DNA of 64,000 nucleotides from Burkholderiales bacterium (lineage in GTDB: Bacteria; Pseudomonadota; Gammaproteobacteria; Burkholderiales; Burkholderiaceae_C), in assembly GCA_017307865.1 (NCBI GenBank), contig JAFKGE010000018.1, positions 1-64,000 on the forward strand. Direction: 5' to 3'. Below the pieces are notes generated by a model. That model searched no databases, was not told the origin of the DNA, and worked only from the letters and a program-made list of their open reading frames with translations. A program made the position numbers and the translations under genes. Positions 46,142-54,916 of this stretch are shown one piece after another. Each line of letters opens with the position of its first letter. The stretch's first letter is position 1.

Positions 46142-46201
46142 TCGGGTGCGAGCCGGGCGATCTGCGCCGGTTCTGCCAGCTCTTTCATCAATCGTAAACT
46201 A

Positions 46202-46264
46202 TATTTATAATAGCTACTCGCGCTTGATTGGCGCTGGCTGGGGGTCGATTCGACCAAAATTCCA
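46202..46264 (+). repeat. GATAGCTG-type repeat, copy H, intergenic
   Basis: Reads TATTTATAATAGCTACTCGCGCTTGATTGGCGCTGGCTGG plus a GGGGTCGATTCGACCAAAAT tail. It fills the gap between the yigZ-like gene and fabI. Confidence 0.85.
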
Positions 46265-46268
46265 TCCA

Positions 46269-47072
46269 TCAACCGACCATGTCAGCCGACAGCCCCGCCG
46301 TCTGGCTGAAGCCGCCGTCCACGTAGGTGATCTCGGCCGTCACGCCGCTGGCCAGGTCGCTGAGCAAAAAGGCCGCGACGTTGCCGACATCCTCGATGGT
46401 GACGTTGCGCCGCAGTGGCGCGGCGGCGGCCACGTAGCCCAGCAGCTTGCCGAAGTCCTTGATGCCGCTGGCCGCCAGCGTCTTGATCGGGCCGGCGCTG
46501 ATGCCGTTGACGCGCACGCCCCGACCGCCCAGCGCCTCGGCCATGTAGCGCACGGCGGCCTCCAGGCTGGCCTTGGCCAGGCCCATGGTGTTGTAGTTGG
46601 GGATGCTGCGCAGCGCGCCCAGGTAGCTCAAGGTCAGCAGCGCGGCCTTGTCGCTCAAATAGGGCAGGGCGGCCTTGGCCAGGGCGGGAAAGCTGTAGGC
46701 GCTGATGTCGTGCGCGATGCGGTAGCTTTCGCGGCTCAGGCCGTCGAAGAAGTTGCCGGCGATCGCCTCGCGCGGCGCAAAGCCGATGGCGTGCACGAAG
46801 CCGTCGAACCTGGGCCACACCTGGCCCAGCTCGGCGAACATGCGCTCGATCTGCTCGTCGCTGCCGACGTCGCAGTCGAACACCAGGCTCGAATCGAACT
46901 CGGCGGCGAATTCGGTGATGCGGCCCTTGAAGCGCTCGCCCACGTAGCTGAAGGCCAGCTCGGCGCCCTGCGCGTGGCAGGCGCGGGCGATGCCGTAGGC
47001 GATGGATCGGTTGGACAGCACGCCGGTGATCAAAAGCTTCTTGCCCGCCAGAAAGCCGTTCGGGTTGGTCAT
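46269..47072 (-). CDS. fabI: Enoyl-[acyl-carrier-protein] reductase (NADH)
   Basis: Final reduction step of fatty-acid elongation. The 267-residue FabI has [89 protein letters not shown] with the Tyr-x6-Lys catalytic pair, and [19 protein letters not shown] follow. The FabI-type [12 protein letters not shown] loop distinguishes it from ordinary SDRs. It is divergent from the yejA gene with 37 bp between the starts. Confidence 0.97.
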   Translation of the reverse strand: MTNPNGFLAGKKLLITGVLSNRSIAYGIARACHAQGAELAFSYVGERFKGRITEFAAEFDSSLVFDCDVGSDEQIERMFAELGQVWPRFDGFVHAIGFAPREAIAGNFFDGLSRESYRIAHDISAYSFPALAKAALPYLSDKAALLTLSYLGALRSIPNYNTMGLAKASLEAAVRYMAEALGGRGVRVNGISAGPIKTLAASGIKDFGKLLGYVAAAAPLRRNVTIEDVGNVAAFLLSDLASGVTAEITYVDGGFSQTAGLSADMVG

Positions 47073-47109
47073 GCGCTAGCTCCTCGAAAAATAGCGGCAG
47101 AATTGTCGC

Positions 47110-48903
47110 ATGCGACTTGTTCTGGCGGCCCTGCTCCTGGCCTGCAGCTTTCCGGCCTGGGCCGCGCACGGCTACGCGCTGTGGGGCGAGCTGAAGTATC
47201 CGGCCGGCTTCAGCCATTTCGACTACGTCAACGCCACCGCGCCCAAGGGCGGCGAGATCCGGCTGGTGGGCAATTCGCGCGCCTCCACCTTCGACAAGTA
47301 CAACCCCTTCACCATCAAGGGCAACGCGCCCACCTATCTGGCGCAGTTGATGTTCGACACCCTGCTCACCGGCTCGCTCGATGAGGAGGGCGCCGCCTAC
47401 GGCCTGCTGGCCGAGGACGTACAGGTGGCCCCTGACCGGCTGTCGGCCAGCTTCCGGCTGCGGCGTCAGGCGCGCTTTCATGACGGCTCGCCGGTGCTGG
47501 CCGCCGACGTCAAATACAGCTTCGACACGCTCGTGGGCCCCTTTGTCTCGCCGGCGTACAAGACGCTGTTGGTCAATGTGGCCGGCGCGGACGTGCTGGA
47601 CGAGCGCACCGTGCGCTTTCGCTTTCGCCAGCCCAACCGCGAGCTGCCGCTCACGGTGGGTGGCCTGCCGGTGTTCAGCCGCCATTGGGGGCAAGGCAAA
47701 CCCTTCGACCAGGTGGTGATGGAGCCGCCCATCGGCAGCGGGCCCTACCGCATCGGCCCGGTCAACTTCGGCAAGGACATCACCTATGTGCGCGACCCGG
47801 GCTACTGGGCACGCGAGCTCAACGTCAAGCGCGGCACGGGCAACTTCGATCGCGTGCAGGTCAAGATCTACCGCGACAACACCGCGCGGCTGGAGGCGCT
47901 GAAGGCCGGCGAGTTCGACCTGATGGCGTTTTATTCGGCCGGCGACTGGGCGCGGCGCGTGAACGGCCCCAAGTTCAAGACCGGCGAACTGGTCAAGGGC
48001 GAGTTTGCGCACAAGCTGCCCACGGGCTTTCAGAGCTACGTGCTCAACACCCGCCGCCCCTTCTTGCAGGACGTGCGCGTGCGCCAGGCGTTGGGCCTGG
48101 CGATCGACTTCGAGTGGATGGACCGGCAGATGTTTTACGGCTCCTACCGGCGCGTGAAGGGGCTGTTCGGCAACACCGAGTGCGCGGCCACCGGCTTGCC
48201 CGATGCGGCGCAGCAGGCGCTGATGGCGCCGTTTCGGCAGGATATTCCCGCTGCCGCCTTCGGCCCCGCCTTCGAGCCGCCGCGCACCGACCTGAGCCCC
48301 AATGGCCTGCGCGAGAACCTGCGCCAAGCGCAAAAGCTGCTGGCCGATGCGGGCTGGAAGGTGGCGGGCGGCGTGCTGACGAACGCCCAGGGCCAGGCCA
48401 TGGTGCTGCACTACCTGGACAGCAACGAGGCCGGCGCCCGCGTGGTGGCGCCCTGGATTCGCAACCTGGACAAGCTGGGCATTCAGCTCAGCTACCGCGC
48501 GGTCGATTTCGCGCTCTACCAGCAGCGCTTGCAGACCTTCGACTTCGACATCACCTCCATCGCCTATCCCGGCACGCCCAACCCCGGGCAGGAATACGCC
48601 GATCTGTTCGGCAGCCAGGCCGCGGACACCGAAGACTCGGGCAACCTGGCCGGCGTGAAGAACCCGGCCGTGGACAGCCTGATCAGCCACATGGTGGGCG
48701 CGCAGACCAAGCCCGACTTTCTGGCCGCCTGCCGCGCGCTGGAGCGCGTGGTCAGCCACGAGCACTACCTGCTGCCGCAGTGGTATTCGCCGGTGCATCG
48801 CCTGGCCTACAACGCCTGGCGGCTGGCCAAGCCGGCCGTGGTGCCAGCTTACTTTCAGGGCGAGTCCTGGGCCATCGACACCTGGTGGTCGCGTCAGCCC
48901 TGA
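47110..48903 (+). CDS. yejA: Oligopeptide/microcin C-type solute-binding protein (YejA-like)
   Basis: The 597-residue protein has a signal peptide (MRLVLAALLLACSFPAWA) and an SBP_bac_5 fold: HGYALWGELKYPAGFSHFDYVNATAPKGGEIRLVG, RASTFDKYNPFTIKG, DGSPVLAADVKYSFDTL, and the QTFDFDITSIAYPGTPNPGQEYADLFGS part. The ending is ERVVSHEHYLLPQWYSPVHRLAYNAWRLAKPAVVPAYFQGESWAIDTWW. YejABEF imports peptides such as microcin C. The permease and ATPase genes are 4 kb further on; other genes lie between. Confidence 0.93.
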   Translation: MRLVLAALLLACSFPAWAAHGYALWGELKYPAGFSHFDYVNATAPKGGEIRLVGNSRASTFDKYNPFTIKGNAPTYLAQLMFDTLLTGSLDEEGAAYGLLAEDVQVAPDRLSASFRLRRQARFHDGSPVLAADVKYSFDTLVGPFVSPAYKTLLVNVAGADVLDERTVRFRFRQPNRELPLTVGGLPVFSRHWGQGKPFDQVVMEPPIGSGPYRIGPVNFGKDITYVRDPGYWARELNVKRGTGNFDRVQVKIYRDNTARLEALKAGEFDLMAFYSAGDWARRVNGPKFKTGELVKGEFAHKLPTGFQSYVLNTRRPFLQDVRVRQALGLAIDFEWMDRQMFYGSYRRVKGLFGNTECAATGLPDAAQQALMAPFRQDIPAAAFGPAFEPPRTDLSPNGLRENLRQAQKLLADAGWKVAGGVLTNAQGQAMVLHYLDSNEAGARVVAPWIRNLDKLGIQLSYRAVDFALYQQRLQTFDFDITSIAYPGTPNPGQEYADLFGSQAADTEDSGNLAGVKNPAVDSLISHMVGAQTKPDFLAACRALERVVSHEHYLLPQWYSPVHRLAYNAWRLAKPAVVPAYFQGESWAIDTWWSRQP

Positions 48904-48917
48904 GTCAAGCTGATGTT

Positions 48918-49685
48918 TCAGGCCACCGACACCACCAACTGCGGGTTGAACCGGGCGTTCTCCACCTGGCCATCCTTGACGTAGCCGCGCGGGTTGCACA
49001 GCACGCGCGTGCGGTCGATGAGGTAGTCGTAGCTGTCGTGCGTGTGGCCATGAATCCACAGCTGCGCGCGCCCGCCCTGCAGCAGCCAGGCCGCATCCGA
49101 CACGAAGGCGGCGTTGAAGGGCGAGCCGGCAAAGCGTGGGTGAATGCTGTGCAGCGTGGGCGCGTGGTGGGTGATGACCACCGTGGGGCCGGCAAAGGGC
49201 TTGGCCAGCTCGGCGTCCAGCCAGCGCGTGCTGGCGGCAAACAGGCGCGTCGTGTCCTCGGGCGTGAGCAAGGGGGCGTCGGCCGCGGCGGCGGTGCGCA
49301 CGCGCTTGAAGTCGAACATGAACTCACTCGACTTGTGCATGGCCTCGGCCATCTTGTCGCCCGTACCGTTGGCCTTGAAGTCGGTCCACAGCGTGCTGCC
49401 CAGAAATCGCACGCCGCCCAACTCCAGCGCGCTGTCATCCAGCAGATGCACCTGCGTGCCGTCGAACAGGCGGTGAAACGCGGCCTTCACCTCGGGCAGG
49501 CTGGAGCCGTAGAACTCGTGGTTGCCGATGACATAGAGCACCGGCTTGCCGAAATCCAATGCCCAAGGCGCGGCGCGCTCCGGCCGGGCGATGTCACCGG
49601 CCAGCACCACCACGTCGGCATCGGTTTGCGGCTGCGCCATGCCCTGCACGCTCAGGTGCAGATCGGAAAGGATGTGAAGCTTCAT
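48918..49685 (-). CDS. Calcineurin-like metallophosphoesterase
   Basis: The 255-residue enzyme starts at ATG 49685. Metal-binding motifs are ILSDLHLS, VVLAGDIARP, LYVIGNHEFYG, VVITHHAPT and LWIHGHTHDSYDY, a complete set. It may be a cyclic-nucleotide or general phosphoesterase; substrate unknown. It lies between yejA and the yej permeases, on the opposite strand, as an insertion in that operon. Confidence 0.92.
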   Translation of the reverse strand: MKLHILSDLHLSVQGMAQPQTDADVVVLAGDIARPERAAPWALDFGKPVLYVIGNHEFYGSSLPEVKAAFHRLFDGTQVHLLDDSALELGGVRFLGSTLWTDFKANGTGDKMAEAMHKSSEFMFDFKRVRTAAAADAPLLTPEDTTRLFAASTRWLDAELAKPFAGPTVVITHHAPTLHSIHPRFAGSPFNAAFVSDAAWLLQGGRAQLWIHGHTHDSYDYLIDRTRVLCNPRGYVKDGQVENARFNPQLVVSVA

Positions 49686-49743
49686 GAGGATTCTCGCGGG
49701 CGGGCCTGAGGGGAGGGCCGCTTGCACTATCCTATCGCGCACC

Positions 49744-49767
49744 ATGTCGGCCTACATCCTCAGGCGC
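49744..49767 (+). other. Short yejB-start-like sequence
   Basis: ATGTCGGCCTACATCCTCAG resembles the start of yejB at 53062 (ATGTTTGCCTACATCCTCAA), encoding MxAYILxR in both. The frame stops after 18 codons, so this may be a relic of a duplicated yejB start. The match is short and could be chance. Confidence 0.35.
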
Positions 49768-49841
49768 GCAATGGATGATGCCCGCGACCTGGCATCGTAA
49801 ATTCAGATGACAAAAGGCACACAAAAAGATACCATGGCGGC

Positions 49842-50141
49842 ATGAAACCGTTTCGCTGGTCGGCAGAAAAGAATGCCCTGCTCAAGCACGAGCGGGGCAT
49901 CGGTTTCGAGGATGTGACGGTGGCTGTTGAAAGCGGCGCCTTGCTGGATGTGCTGGCCCATCCCAACGCAGAGCGCTATCCGCGTCAGAAGATCATGGTT
50001 GTGGCCGTGGCCGGCTACGCCTATCTGGTGCCGTATGTGGAAGAAGCAGACCATTTCTTTCTGAAGACCATCATTCCCAGTCGCAAGGCCACGCGCGACT
50101 TCATCACCGCGAAAGGAGGTGGCGCAGATGCCCCGACCTGA
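49842..50141 (+). CDS. brnT: BrnT-family toxin of a type II toxin-antitoxin pair
   Basis: The 99-residue protein fits BrnT/DUF497: FRWSAEKNALLKHERGIGFEDVTVAVESGALLDV, YPRQKIMVVAVAGYAYLVPYVEEADHFFLKTIIPSRKATRDF. BrnT is a small ribonuclease-like toxin that is neutralised by a ribbon-helix-helix partner. The antitoxin start overlaps it by 14 bases. The pair lies inside the interrupted yej operon. Confidence 0.85.
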   Translation: MKPFRWSAEKNALLKHERGIGFEDVTVAVESGALLDVLAHPNAERYPRQKIMVVAVAGYAYLVPYVEEADHFFLKTIIPSRKATRDFITAKGGGADAPT

Positions 50142-50403
50142 TCAAGAAGAACAGCAACTGCTGGGCGACTACGAAGCCGGTCGGTTGGTGTCCGTGGCCA
50201 GCGCAGCCGAATTGAAACGCCTGCGCGAAGCCGCGCGCGCGACCGCCGTGAAAGACAAGCGCGTCAACATTCGCCTGTCGTCGGGCGACCTGATGGACAT
50301 TCAGGCGCTTGCTCTGACGGAAGGGATGCCGTATCAAACCCTAATCGCGAGCGTGCTGCACAAGTATGTGTCGGGACAGTTGGTGGAGAAGAAACCGGCG
50401 TGA
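50128..50403 (+). CDS. CopG-like/BrnA-type antitoxin
   Basis: The 91-residue protein starts at ATG 50128, after AAGGAGGT. A charged N-terminal half is followed by KRVNIRLSSGDLMDIQALALTEGMPYQTLIASVLHKYVSGQ, the usual ribbon-helix-helix signature of toxin partners. The last codons run directly into sequence of a yejA-like remnant, so the stop codon itself lies in the remnant. Confidence 0.85.
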   Translation: MPRPDQEEQQLLGDYEAGRLVSVASAAELKRLREAARATAVKDKRVNIRLSSGDLMDIQALALTEGMPYQTLIASVLHKYVSGQLVEKKPA

Positions 50404-50653
50404 AAGGCCCAGCCGTCGGCGCCATCCTCGACCGCAGGGCCGGAACCAAAGCCAAGCCTGACTACCTGGCCGCCCGCCACATGCTGGAGTGCGTCATCAT
50501 CCACAGCCGCGCCCTCATTCCCCGGTGGTTCAGCGGCACGCGCCGCATAGCGTGCAACGCCTGGCGGCTGCAGAAGCCCGCCGTGACGCCGCCGTATTTC
50601 AGGGGGAGGCTTGGGCGATCGATGTGTGGTGGGCGCGCTTGTCGCCGAAATAA
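50400..50653 (+). pseudogene. 3' fragment of a second yejA-like gene (frameshifted)
   Basis: Reading GTG at 50400 gives VKGPAVGAILDRRAGTKAKPD, then YLAARHMLECVIIHSRALIPRW. This aligns with the C-terminus of YejA (VKNPAVDSLISHMVGAQTKPDFLAACRALERVVSHEHYLLPQW). CNAWRLQKPAVTPPYF is followed by a one-base loss near 50599. In the shifted frame QGEAWAIDVWWARLSPK and a TAA stop follow. The remaining 500 or so N-terminal residues are gone. Two tandem yejA-type binding-protein genes probably existed before the insertion. Confidence 0.85.
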
Positions 50654-50718
50654 TGGCCTATTTGGCACCAATAAACATTCAATTCGCTCGATAATCTGAT
50701 ATCTAAATTGAGGATAAA

Positions 50719-53040
50719 ATGGATATTCTTGCCAAGAAAAAACTACTGGAGGAAATTAAACGTGAAGTGGAAGATCTACATCCCTTATTAGAAAATGTTC
50801 TGCCCAAAATGACCGGGGTTAGAAATTATGAGTACACGCACGGTGTTTGGGAGAGAGGTGCTGATTTTGTACTTGAAATTGAAAATCAAACAACAAAAAG
50901 AATAGATTACATCGGAGTGGTGGCGAAGTGTAAGAAAATTGGAGGTGGCGATGTACCTGACATTGAAGAGCAAATACGAGAATGCGCCGAGGAGCGTCCG
51001 TACAAAGCCGCCAAAAAGGTTCGTTGTGCCCAAATTTGGGTAATCTGTCCCCAAGGTTATACTGAGCGTGCAAAGGAAAAAATTCAGAACCGATTTCCTG
51101 AGCGCAGCCTAACCTTCTTTGCATCTGAAGACCTATTAAGGTTCGTCGACGAATATTACCCATATTTTTGGGAAAAACTGCCAAAAGAGGTTGGCGGCTA
51201 TTTTCAGATGCTGAGCATCAAAATGCAGCTTATGGATCAAGCCACGAGCTTGCTCACACTCCAGGCAGAAGACGATTATTATATCGAGCTTGATGCATTT
51301 GAGCGGGTAAGGAAAAAATATCCGAATCAACAGCAGACCCGGCCGGAAATTAAGAACGTGGACTTTTATGCGGTTGCCTTGGAGTCAAAAATATCCGTGC
51401 TCGAGGCAGAAATGGGTTTCGGCAAGAGTCGCATGCTTCGTAGGCTTGTTAGAAAGCTCGCATCAGCAGAGGTCTACGAAAAAAAGAAAATACTCCCAAT
51501 TTATTCAACGTTTAAGAATTTTATGGAGGTTCATGGCGGAAAAATAGATGAACTGGTGAGTGGTACATTTCCGCATCAGGATTTTCTTGATGAGAACCCT
51601 GAAGTTCATATATTCATAATTTTGGACGGCATTGATGAGTGCATTGGAGGGCAATATCAGATCTCGGATTTATTTGATTCGACTGTTGATCAAATTAATT
51701 CAATGAAGAATTTTAGATTGTTAATAAGCACTAGGCCACTGCGGGCACTGGAAGATAGAGCCGCAATTTATGAGGGCGGGAGAACATTCGGCATCCGGCC
51801 GATGAGTCTAGGAAAATTAATTAAATTTATAGAGGGATTGCTTAAGAACGCCAATCTACCGAACCGTCTATATGAAGACTTGAAGCGTTCACATTTGTTT
51901 CAACAACTACCTCAATCGCCTATCGCTGCGGTTCTGTTTTCGAATCTGCTTGCTGAAAAACAGAATGATATCCCTCAGAATTTGACTGAGTTGTATGCCA
52001 AGAGTGTCGATCTTATGCTTGGTCGTTGGGAGCAGAAGAAGCAACTTTCCACTGAGAAGCAATTCACGACTGCATTGTTGGTTGCAGAACATCTTGCTAC
52101 ATATTTTGTTGAAAACAAGTTGATATACGTGTCTCTGATAGAGGCGAAAGAAATGGTGCGTGCATATCTTTCGGTTAGAAATACGGGAGTTCCTGTGGAC
52201 GAGGTGGAGGCGCTTCTTTTCGAACGCTCCAATCTTTTCAACGTAGATGTGGATGAGAATTCACTATCGTTTCGTCATCGTTCATTTGGGGAGTTTTTAT
52301 GCGCCAAACGAAAGGATCGCGAGCGATCTCTCAACGTTGAGGAAGTGGCATTAGATCCATTCTATTCTAATATTCTATTCTTCTATGCAGGTCTTCGAAT
52401 GGATTGTCCTGAATTGCTTGATGAGCTTCATCATATACAGGCTAAAACAGAACAAGAGGAGTGGATGAAGGCAATTGCTGTTCCAAATTATCTTCTTGCG
52501 GCGCACCAAACAGAGTTCAGTGCAATTGAGCAGAATATCAAGGTTGTGCTTTTTGATGTGGCTCGATTATATGTTCGCATAAAATCTGGAAACTCTTCCA
52601 CGCGACTGGGAGAACTGCCAGAAATGCATTTATTGTATCTTTTTAAGGGATTGGTTGAAGAGACTCTAGCTTACGATTTTTTCAAGCCGGCGTTCGAGGG
52701 TGTTGCACTTTCAATTAGCGAATCTTTGGATGAAGAGATAAAAGTTCTATCTTTATTTTTTTTGGCCTGCGCTTCTGATAAACTCGGAAACGGCGATCTC
52801 TTTGAATATCTTGTGAAAGATATTGGGGCTGAACGTTTGCCGCTTTCTATTGGTTTGGCGTTGAAGGTCGAAATGGAAGGGTCGACCAATATCCATAAGT
52901 CCGGATTGATAAAACTTCATCGCGACAAGCTTCATCGTCTTCTCCGAGGTGGACGAACCAAAGTGGAGGGGATTGGAGTGCAACAAAAACTCAAAGACTT
53001 GTATCGTCGTCCGATAGGTGGCAAGAAAAATCCGGCTTAA
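50719..53040 (+). CDS. STAND/NACHT-like NTPase with N-terminal nuclease-like domain (putative defence protein)
   Basis: The 773-residue protein is much more AT-rich than its surroundings. Residues 1-150 resemble a PD-(D/E)xK/Mrr-type domain: ERGADFVLEIE with Asp49, then IDYIGVVAKCKK with Lys70; the usual Gln/Glu of the QxK motif appears as Val. Walker A is AEMGFGKS (230-237), Walker B is IILDGIDE (300-307) and LLISTRP is the sensor (334-340). FRHRSFGEFLCAK (518-530) is the typical NACHT end-module. The C-terminal 240 residues look helical. Such nuclease-STAND fusions act in anti-phage immunity. Here this is inferred from architecture and island context. Confidence 0.82.
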   Translation: MDILAKKKLLEEIKREVEDLHPLLENVLPKMTGVRNYEYTHGVWERGADFVLEIENQTTKRIDYIGVVAKCKKIGGGDVPDIEEQIRECAEERPYKAAKKVRCAQIWVICPQGYTERAKEKIQNRFPERSLTFFASEDLLRFVDEYYPYFWEKLPKEVGGYFQMLSIKMQLMDQATSLLTLQAEDDYYIELDAFERVRKKYPNQQQTRPEIKNVDFYAVALESKISVLEAEMGFGKSRMLRRLVRKLASAEVYEKKKILPIYSTFKNFMEVHGGKIDELVSGTFPHQDFLDENPEVHIFIILDGIDECIGGQYQISDLFDSTVDQINSMKNFRLLISTRPLRALEDRAAIYEGGRTFGIRPMSLGKLIKFIEGLLKNANLPNRLYEDLKRSHLFQQLPQSPIAAVLFSNLLAEKQNDIPQNLTELYAKSVDLMLGRWEQKKQLSTEKQFTTALLVAEHLATYFVENKLIYVSLIEAKEMVRAYLSVRNTGVPVDEVEALLFERSNLFNVDVDENSLSFRHRSFGEFLCAKRKDRERSLNVEEVALDPFYSNILFFYAGLRMDCPELLDELHHIQAKTEQEEWMKAIAVPNYLLAAHQTEFSAIEQNIKVVLFDVARLYVRIKSGNSSTRLGELPEMHLLYLFKGLVEETLAYDFFKPAFEGVALSISESLDEEIKVLSLFFLACASDKLGNGDLFEYLVKDIGAERLPLSIGLALKVEMEGSTNIHKSGLIKLHRDKLHRLLRGGRTKVEGIGVQQKLKDLYRRPIGGKKNPA

Positions 53041-53061
53041 TATAAATTTCGGACTTCTTCC

Positions 53062-54090
53062 ATGTTTGCCTACATCCTCAAGCGCCTCCTGCTCATGCTG
53101 CCCACGCTGTTGGGTGTGCTGCTGCTCACCTTCGTGGTGATCCAGTTCGTGCCGGGCGGGCCGGTGGAGCAGTACCTGGCCGAGGCCAAGGCGGGCGCCG
53201 GCGGGGTGGCTGAAGGCGGGGGCCTGAGCTATCGCGGCGCGCAAGGGGTGGACGAGAAGCGCCTGGCCAAGATCAGGAAGCTGTACGGCTTTGACAAGCC
53301 CGCGCCCGAGCGCTTCTGGATCATGGTGAAAAACTACGCGCGCCTGGACCTGGGGCGCAGCTTTTTCCAGAACAAGGACGTGTGGCAGCTGATTCGCGAG
53401 AAGATGCCGGTGTCGATCAGCCTGGGCTTGTGGACCTTCTTCATCAGCTACGGCATCAGCGTGCCGCTTGGCGTGGCCAAGGCGGTGCGCGCGGGCAGCC
53501 GGTTCGACCTGGTGACCACGCTGCTGGTGCTGGCGGGCTACGCCATCCCGGGCTTCGTGCTGGGGGTGGCGCTGCTGGTGGTCTTTGGCGGGCAGCTGGG
53601 CTGGTTTCCGCTGCGTGGGCTCACGTCGGGCAACTGGGACGAATTGAGCTGGCCGGCGCGCATCATGGACTACCTGTGGCACATCACGCTGCCGGTGACG
53701 GCCATGGTGATGGGCAGTTTTGCCGTCACCGCCATGCTGACCAAGAACAGCTTTCTGGAGGAAATCCGCAAGCAGTACGTGCTGACGGCGCGCGCCAAGG
53801 GCCTGTCGGAGCGGCAGGTGCTGTGGAAGCACGTTTTCCGCAACGCGCTGATTCCCATCGTCACCGGCTTTCCGGCCGCCTTCATCGGCGCGTTTTTTAC
53901 CGGCGCACTGCTGATCGAGACGCTGTTTTCGCTCGACGGCCTGGGCCTCCTGAGCTACGAGAGCGTGATTCGGCGCGACTACCCGGTGGTGCTGGGCACG
54001 CTGTATTTGTTCACGCTGATCGGCCTGGTCACCAAGCTGGTCAGCGACCTGACCTATGTGTGGGTGGACCCGCGCGTGAAGTTTGATTGA
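53062..54090 (+). CDS. yejB: Yej-type ABC transporter permease (YejB-like)
   Basis: The 342-residue inner-membrane protein has about six helices and a long periplasmic loop: MFAYILKRLLLMLPTLLGVLLLTFVVIQFVPGGPVEQYLAE, then IMVKNYARLDLGRSFFQNKDVWQLI. The EAA loop region FLEEIRKQYVLTARAKGLSERQVLWKHVFRNALIPI lies near residue 250. It starts 22 bp after the NTPase stop, with AT-rich sequence and no strong Shine-Dalgarno. It forms a transporter with YejE and YejF downstream. Confidence 0.93.
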   Translation: MFAYILKRLLLMLPTLLGVLLLTFVVIQFVPGGPVEQYLAEAKAGAGGVAEGGGLSYRGAQGVDEKRLAKIRKLYGFDKPAPERFWIMVKNYARLDLGRSFFQNKDVWQLIREKMPVSISLGLWTFFISYGISVPLGVAKAVRAGSRFDLVTTLLVLAGYAIPGFVLGVALLVVFGGQLGWFPLRGLTSGNWDELSWPARIMDYLWHITLPVTAMVMGSFAVTAMLTKNSFLEEIRKQYVLTARAKGLSERQVLWKHVFRNALIPIVTGFPAAFIGAFFTGALLIETLFSLDGLGLLSYESVIRRDYPVVLGTLYLFTLIGLVTKLVSDLTYVWVDPRVKFD

Positions 54091-54113
54091 CGGGCTGGGC
54101 ACGGATGCGGCGC

Positions 54114-54138
54114 ATTTGTCATACAATGCAAGACAAAT
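54114..54138. promoter_or_regulatory. Inverted repeat before the VapBC-type pair
   Basis: ATTTGTC-N11-GACAAAT surrounds TACAAT, a likely -10 element. It lies 42 bp before the antitoxin ATG and may be the operator for toxin-antitoxin autoregulation. Confidence 0.5.
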
Positions 54139-54179
54139 CGATTTATCCCATTCATCTACCCAACTCGGAGAGTTCCATC

Positions 54180-54497
54180 ATGCGCGTGAATGCACGATTC
54201 GAAGGCGACGCCGAGCAGCAGCTGATGTATCTGGCGCAGGCCACCGGTCTGGGCGTGAGCGAGGTGCTGCGCACCAGCGTGCAGCACTACTACGACCAGC
54301 TGCGCGCCCAGCGCGGTGGCCTGAGCCATTTCGCCGCCTTTGTCGGGCAGGGGCGCAGCGGCCGCAGCGACGTGGCCGGCCGTTACAAGGATCGGCTGGC
54401 CGAGGCCTGGGCCGACAAGCACCAGGGGCAGGCGCCCGCGGTGCACGAACCCTCCGCGCCGTGGCCGGCGCCCCGCGCACCCAAGGGCCGTGCATGA
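54180..54497 (+). CDS. Ribbon-helix-helix antitoxin, partner of a PIN-domain toxin (VapB-type)
   Basis: The 105-residue protein starts MRVNARFEGDAEQQLMYLAQATGLGVSEVLRTSVQHYYDQLRAQ, a CopG/RHH-like fold. A Pro/Ala-rich tail follows. CGGAGAG lies just upstream of the ATG. The stop overlaps the toxin ATG by four bases. The unit was inserted between yejB and yejE. Confidence 0.8.
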   Translation: MRVNARFEGDAEQQLMYLAQATGLGVSEVLRTSVQHYYDQLRAQRGGLSHFAAFVGQGRSGRSDVAGRYKDRLAEAWADKHQGQAPAVHEPSAPWPAPRAPKGRA

Positions 54498-54916
54498 TCA
54501 TTGCCGACGCCGGGTTCTTCTATGCGCTGGCCGATGCCGGCGATGCCTGGCACGGGCGCGCGGTGCAGGCGCTCGATACCCAGACCGAGGGCTGGATCAC
54601 CACCTGGCCGGTGCTGACCGAGGCCACGCACCTGCTCACGCGCTGGATCGGCACCGCCGCCGCCCAGGCGCTGCTGCTCGACGTCGCCGCCGGCGGCGTG
54701 GCCGTGTGGCAATGGCAGGCCTCGCAGACCGAGCGGCTGGCGCACCTGATGGCGCGCTACGCCCAGTTGCCAATGGACTTGGCCGACGCCTCGCTGGTGC
54801 TGCTGGCCGAGCACCTGGGCCACGGGCGCATCCTGAGCACGGACGAGCGCGACTTCGGCACCTACCGCTTCAAGGGGCGCGAGCCCTTCGTCAACCTGCT
54901 GGCGCCACATGGCTGA
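54494..54916 (+). CDS. PIN-domain ribonuclease toxin (VapC-type)
   Basis: The 140-residue PIN protein has the acidic residues of the active site: Asp5 (MIIADAGFFYALAD), Glu43 (PVLTEATHL), Asp98 (MDLADASLV) and Asp117 (ILSTDERDFGTY). VapC toxins cleave tRNA or rRNA. It is directly followed by yejE, whose start overlaps its last codons, so the pair is spliced into the yej operon. Confidence 0.9.
   Translation: MIIADAGFFYALADAGDAWHGRAVQALDTQTEGWITTWPVLTEATHLLTRWIGTAAAQALLLDVAAGGVAVWQWQASQTERLAHLMARYAQLPMDLADASLVLLAEHLGHGRILSTDERDFGTYRFKGREPFVNLLAPHG

Noticed and set aside
46102..46188. Short peptide frame MKELAEPAQIARLAPEW upstream of the YigZ gene
   Set aside because: It is in a different frame from YigZ and only 28 codons long; no relative is recognised. 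It leaves the YigZ start uncertain.
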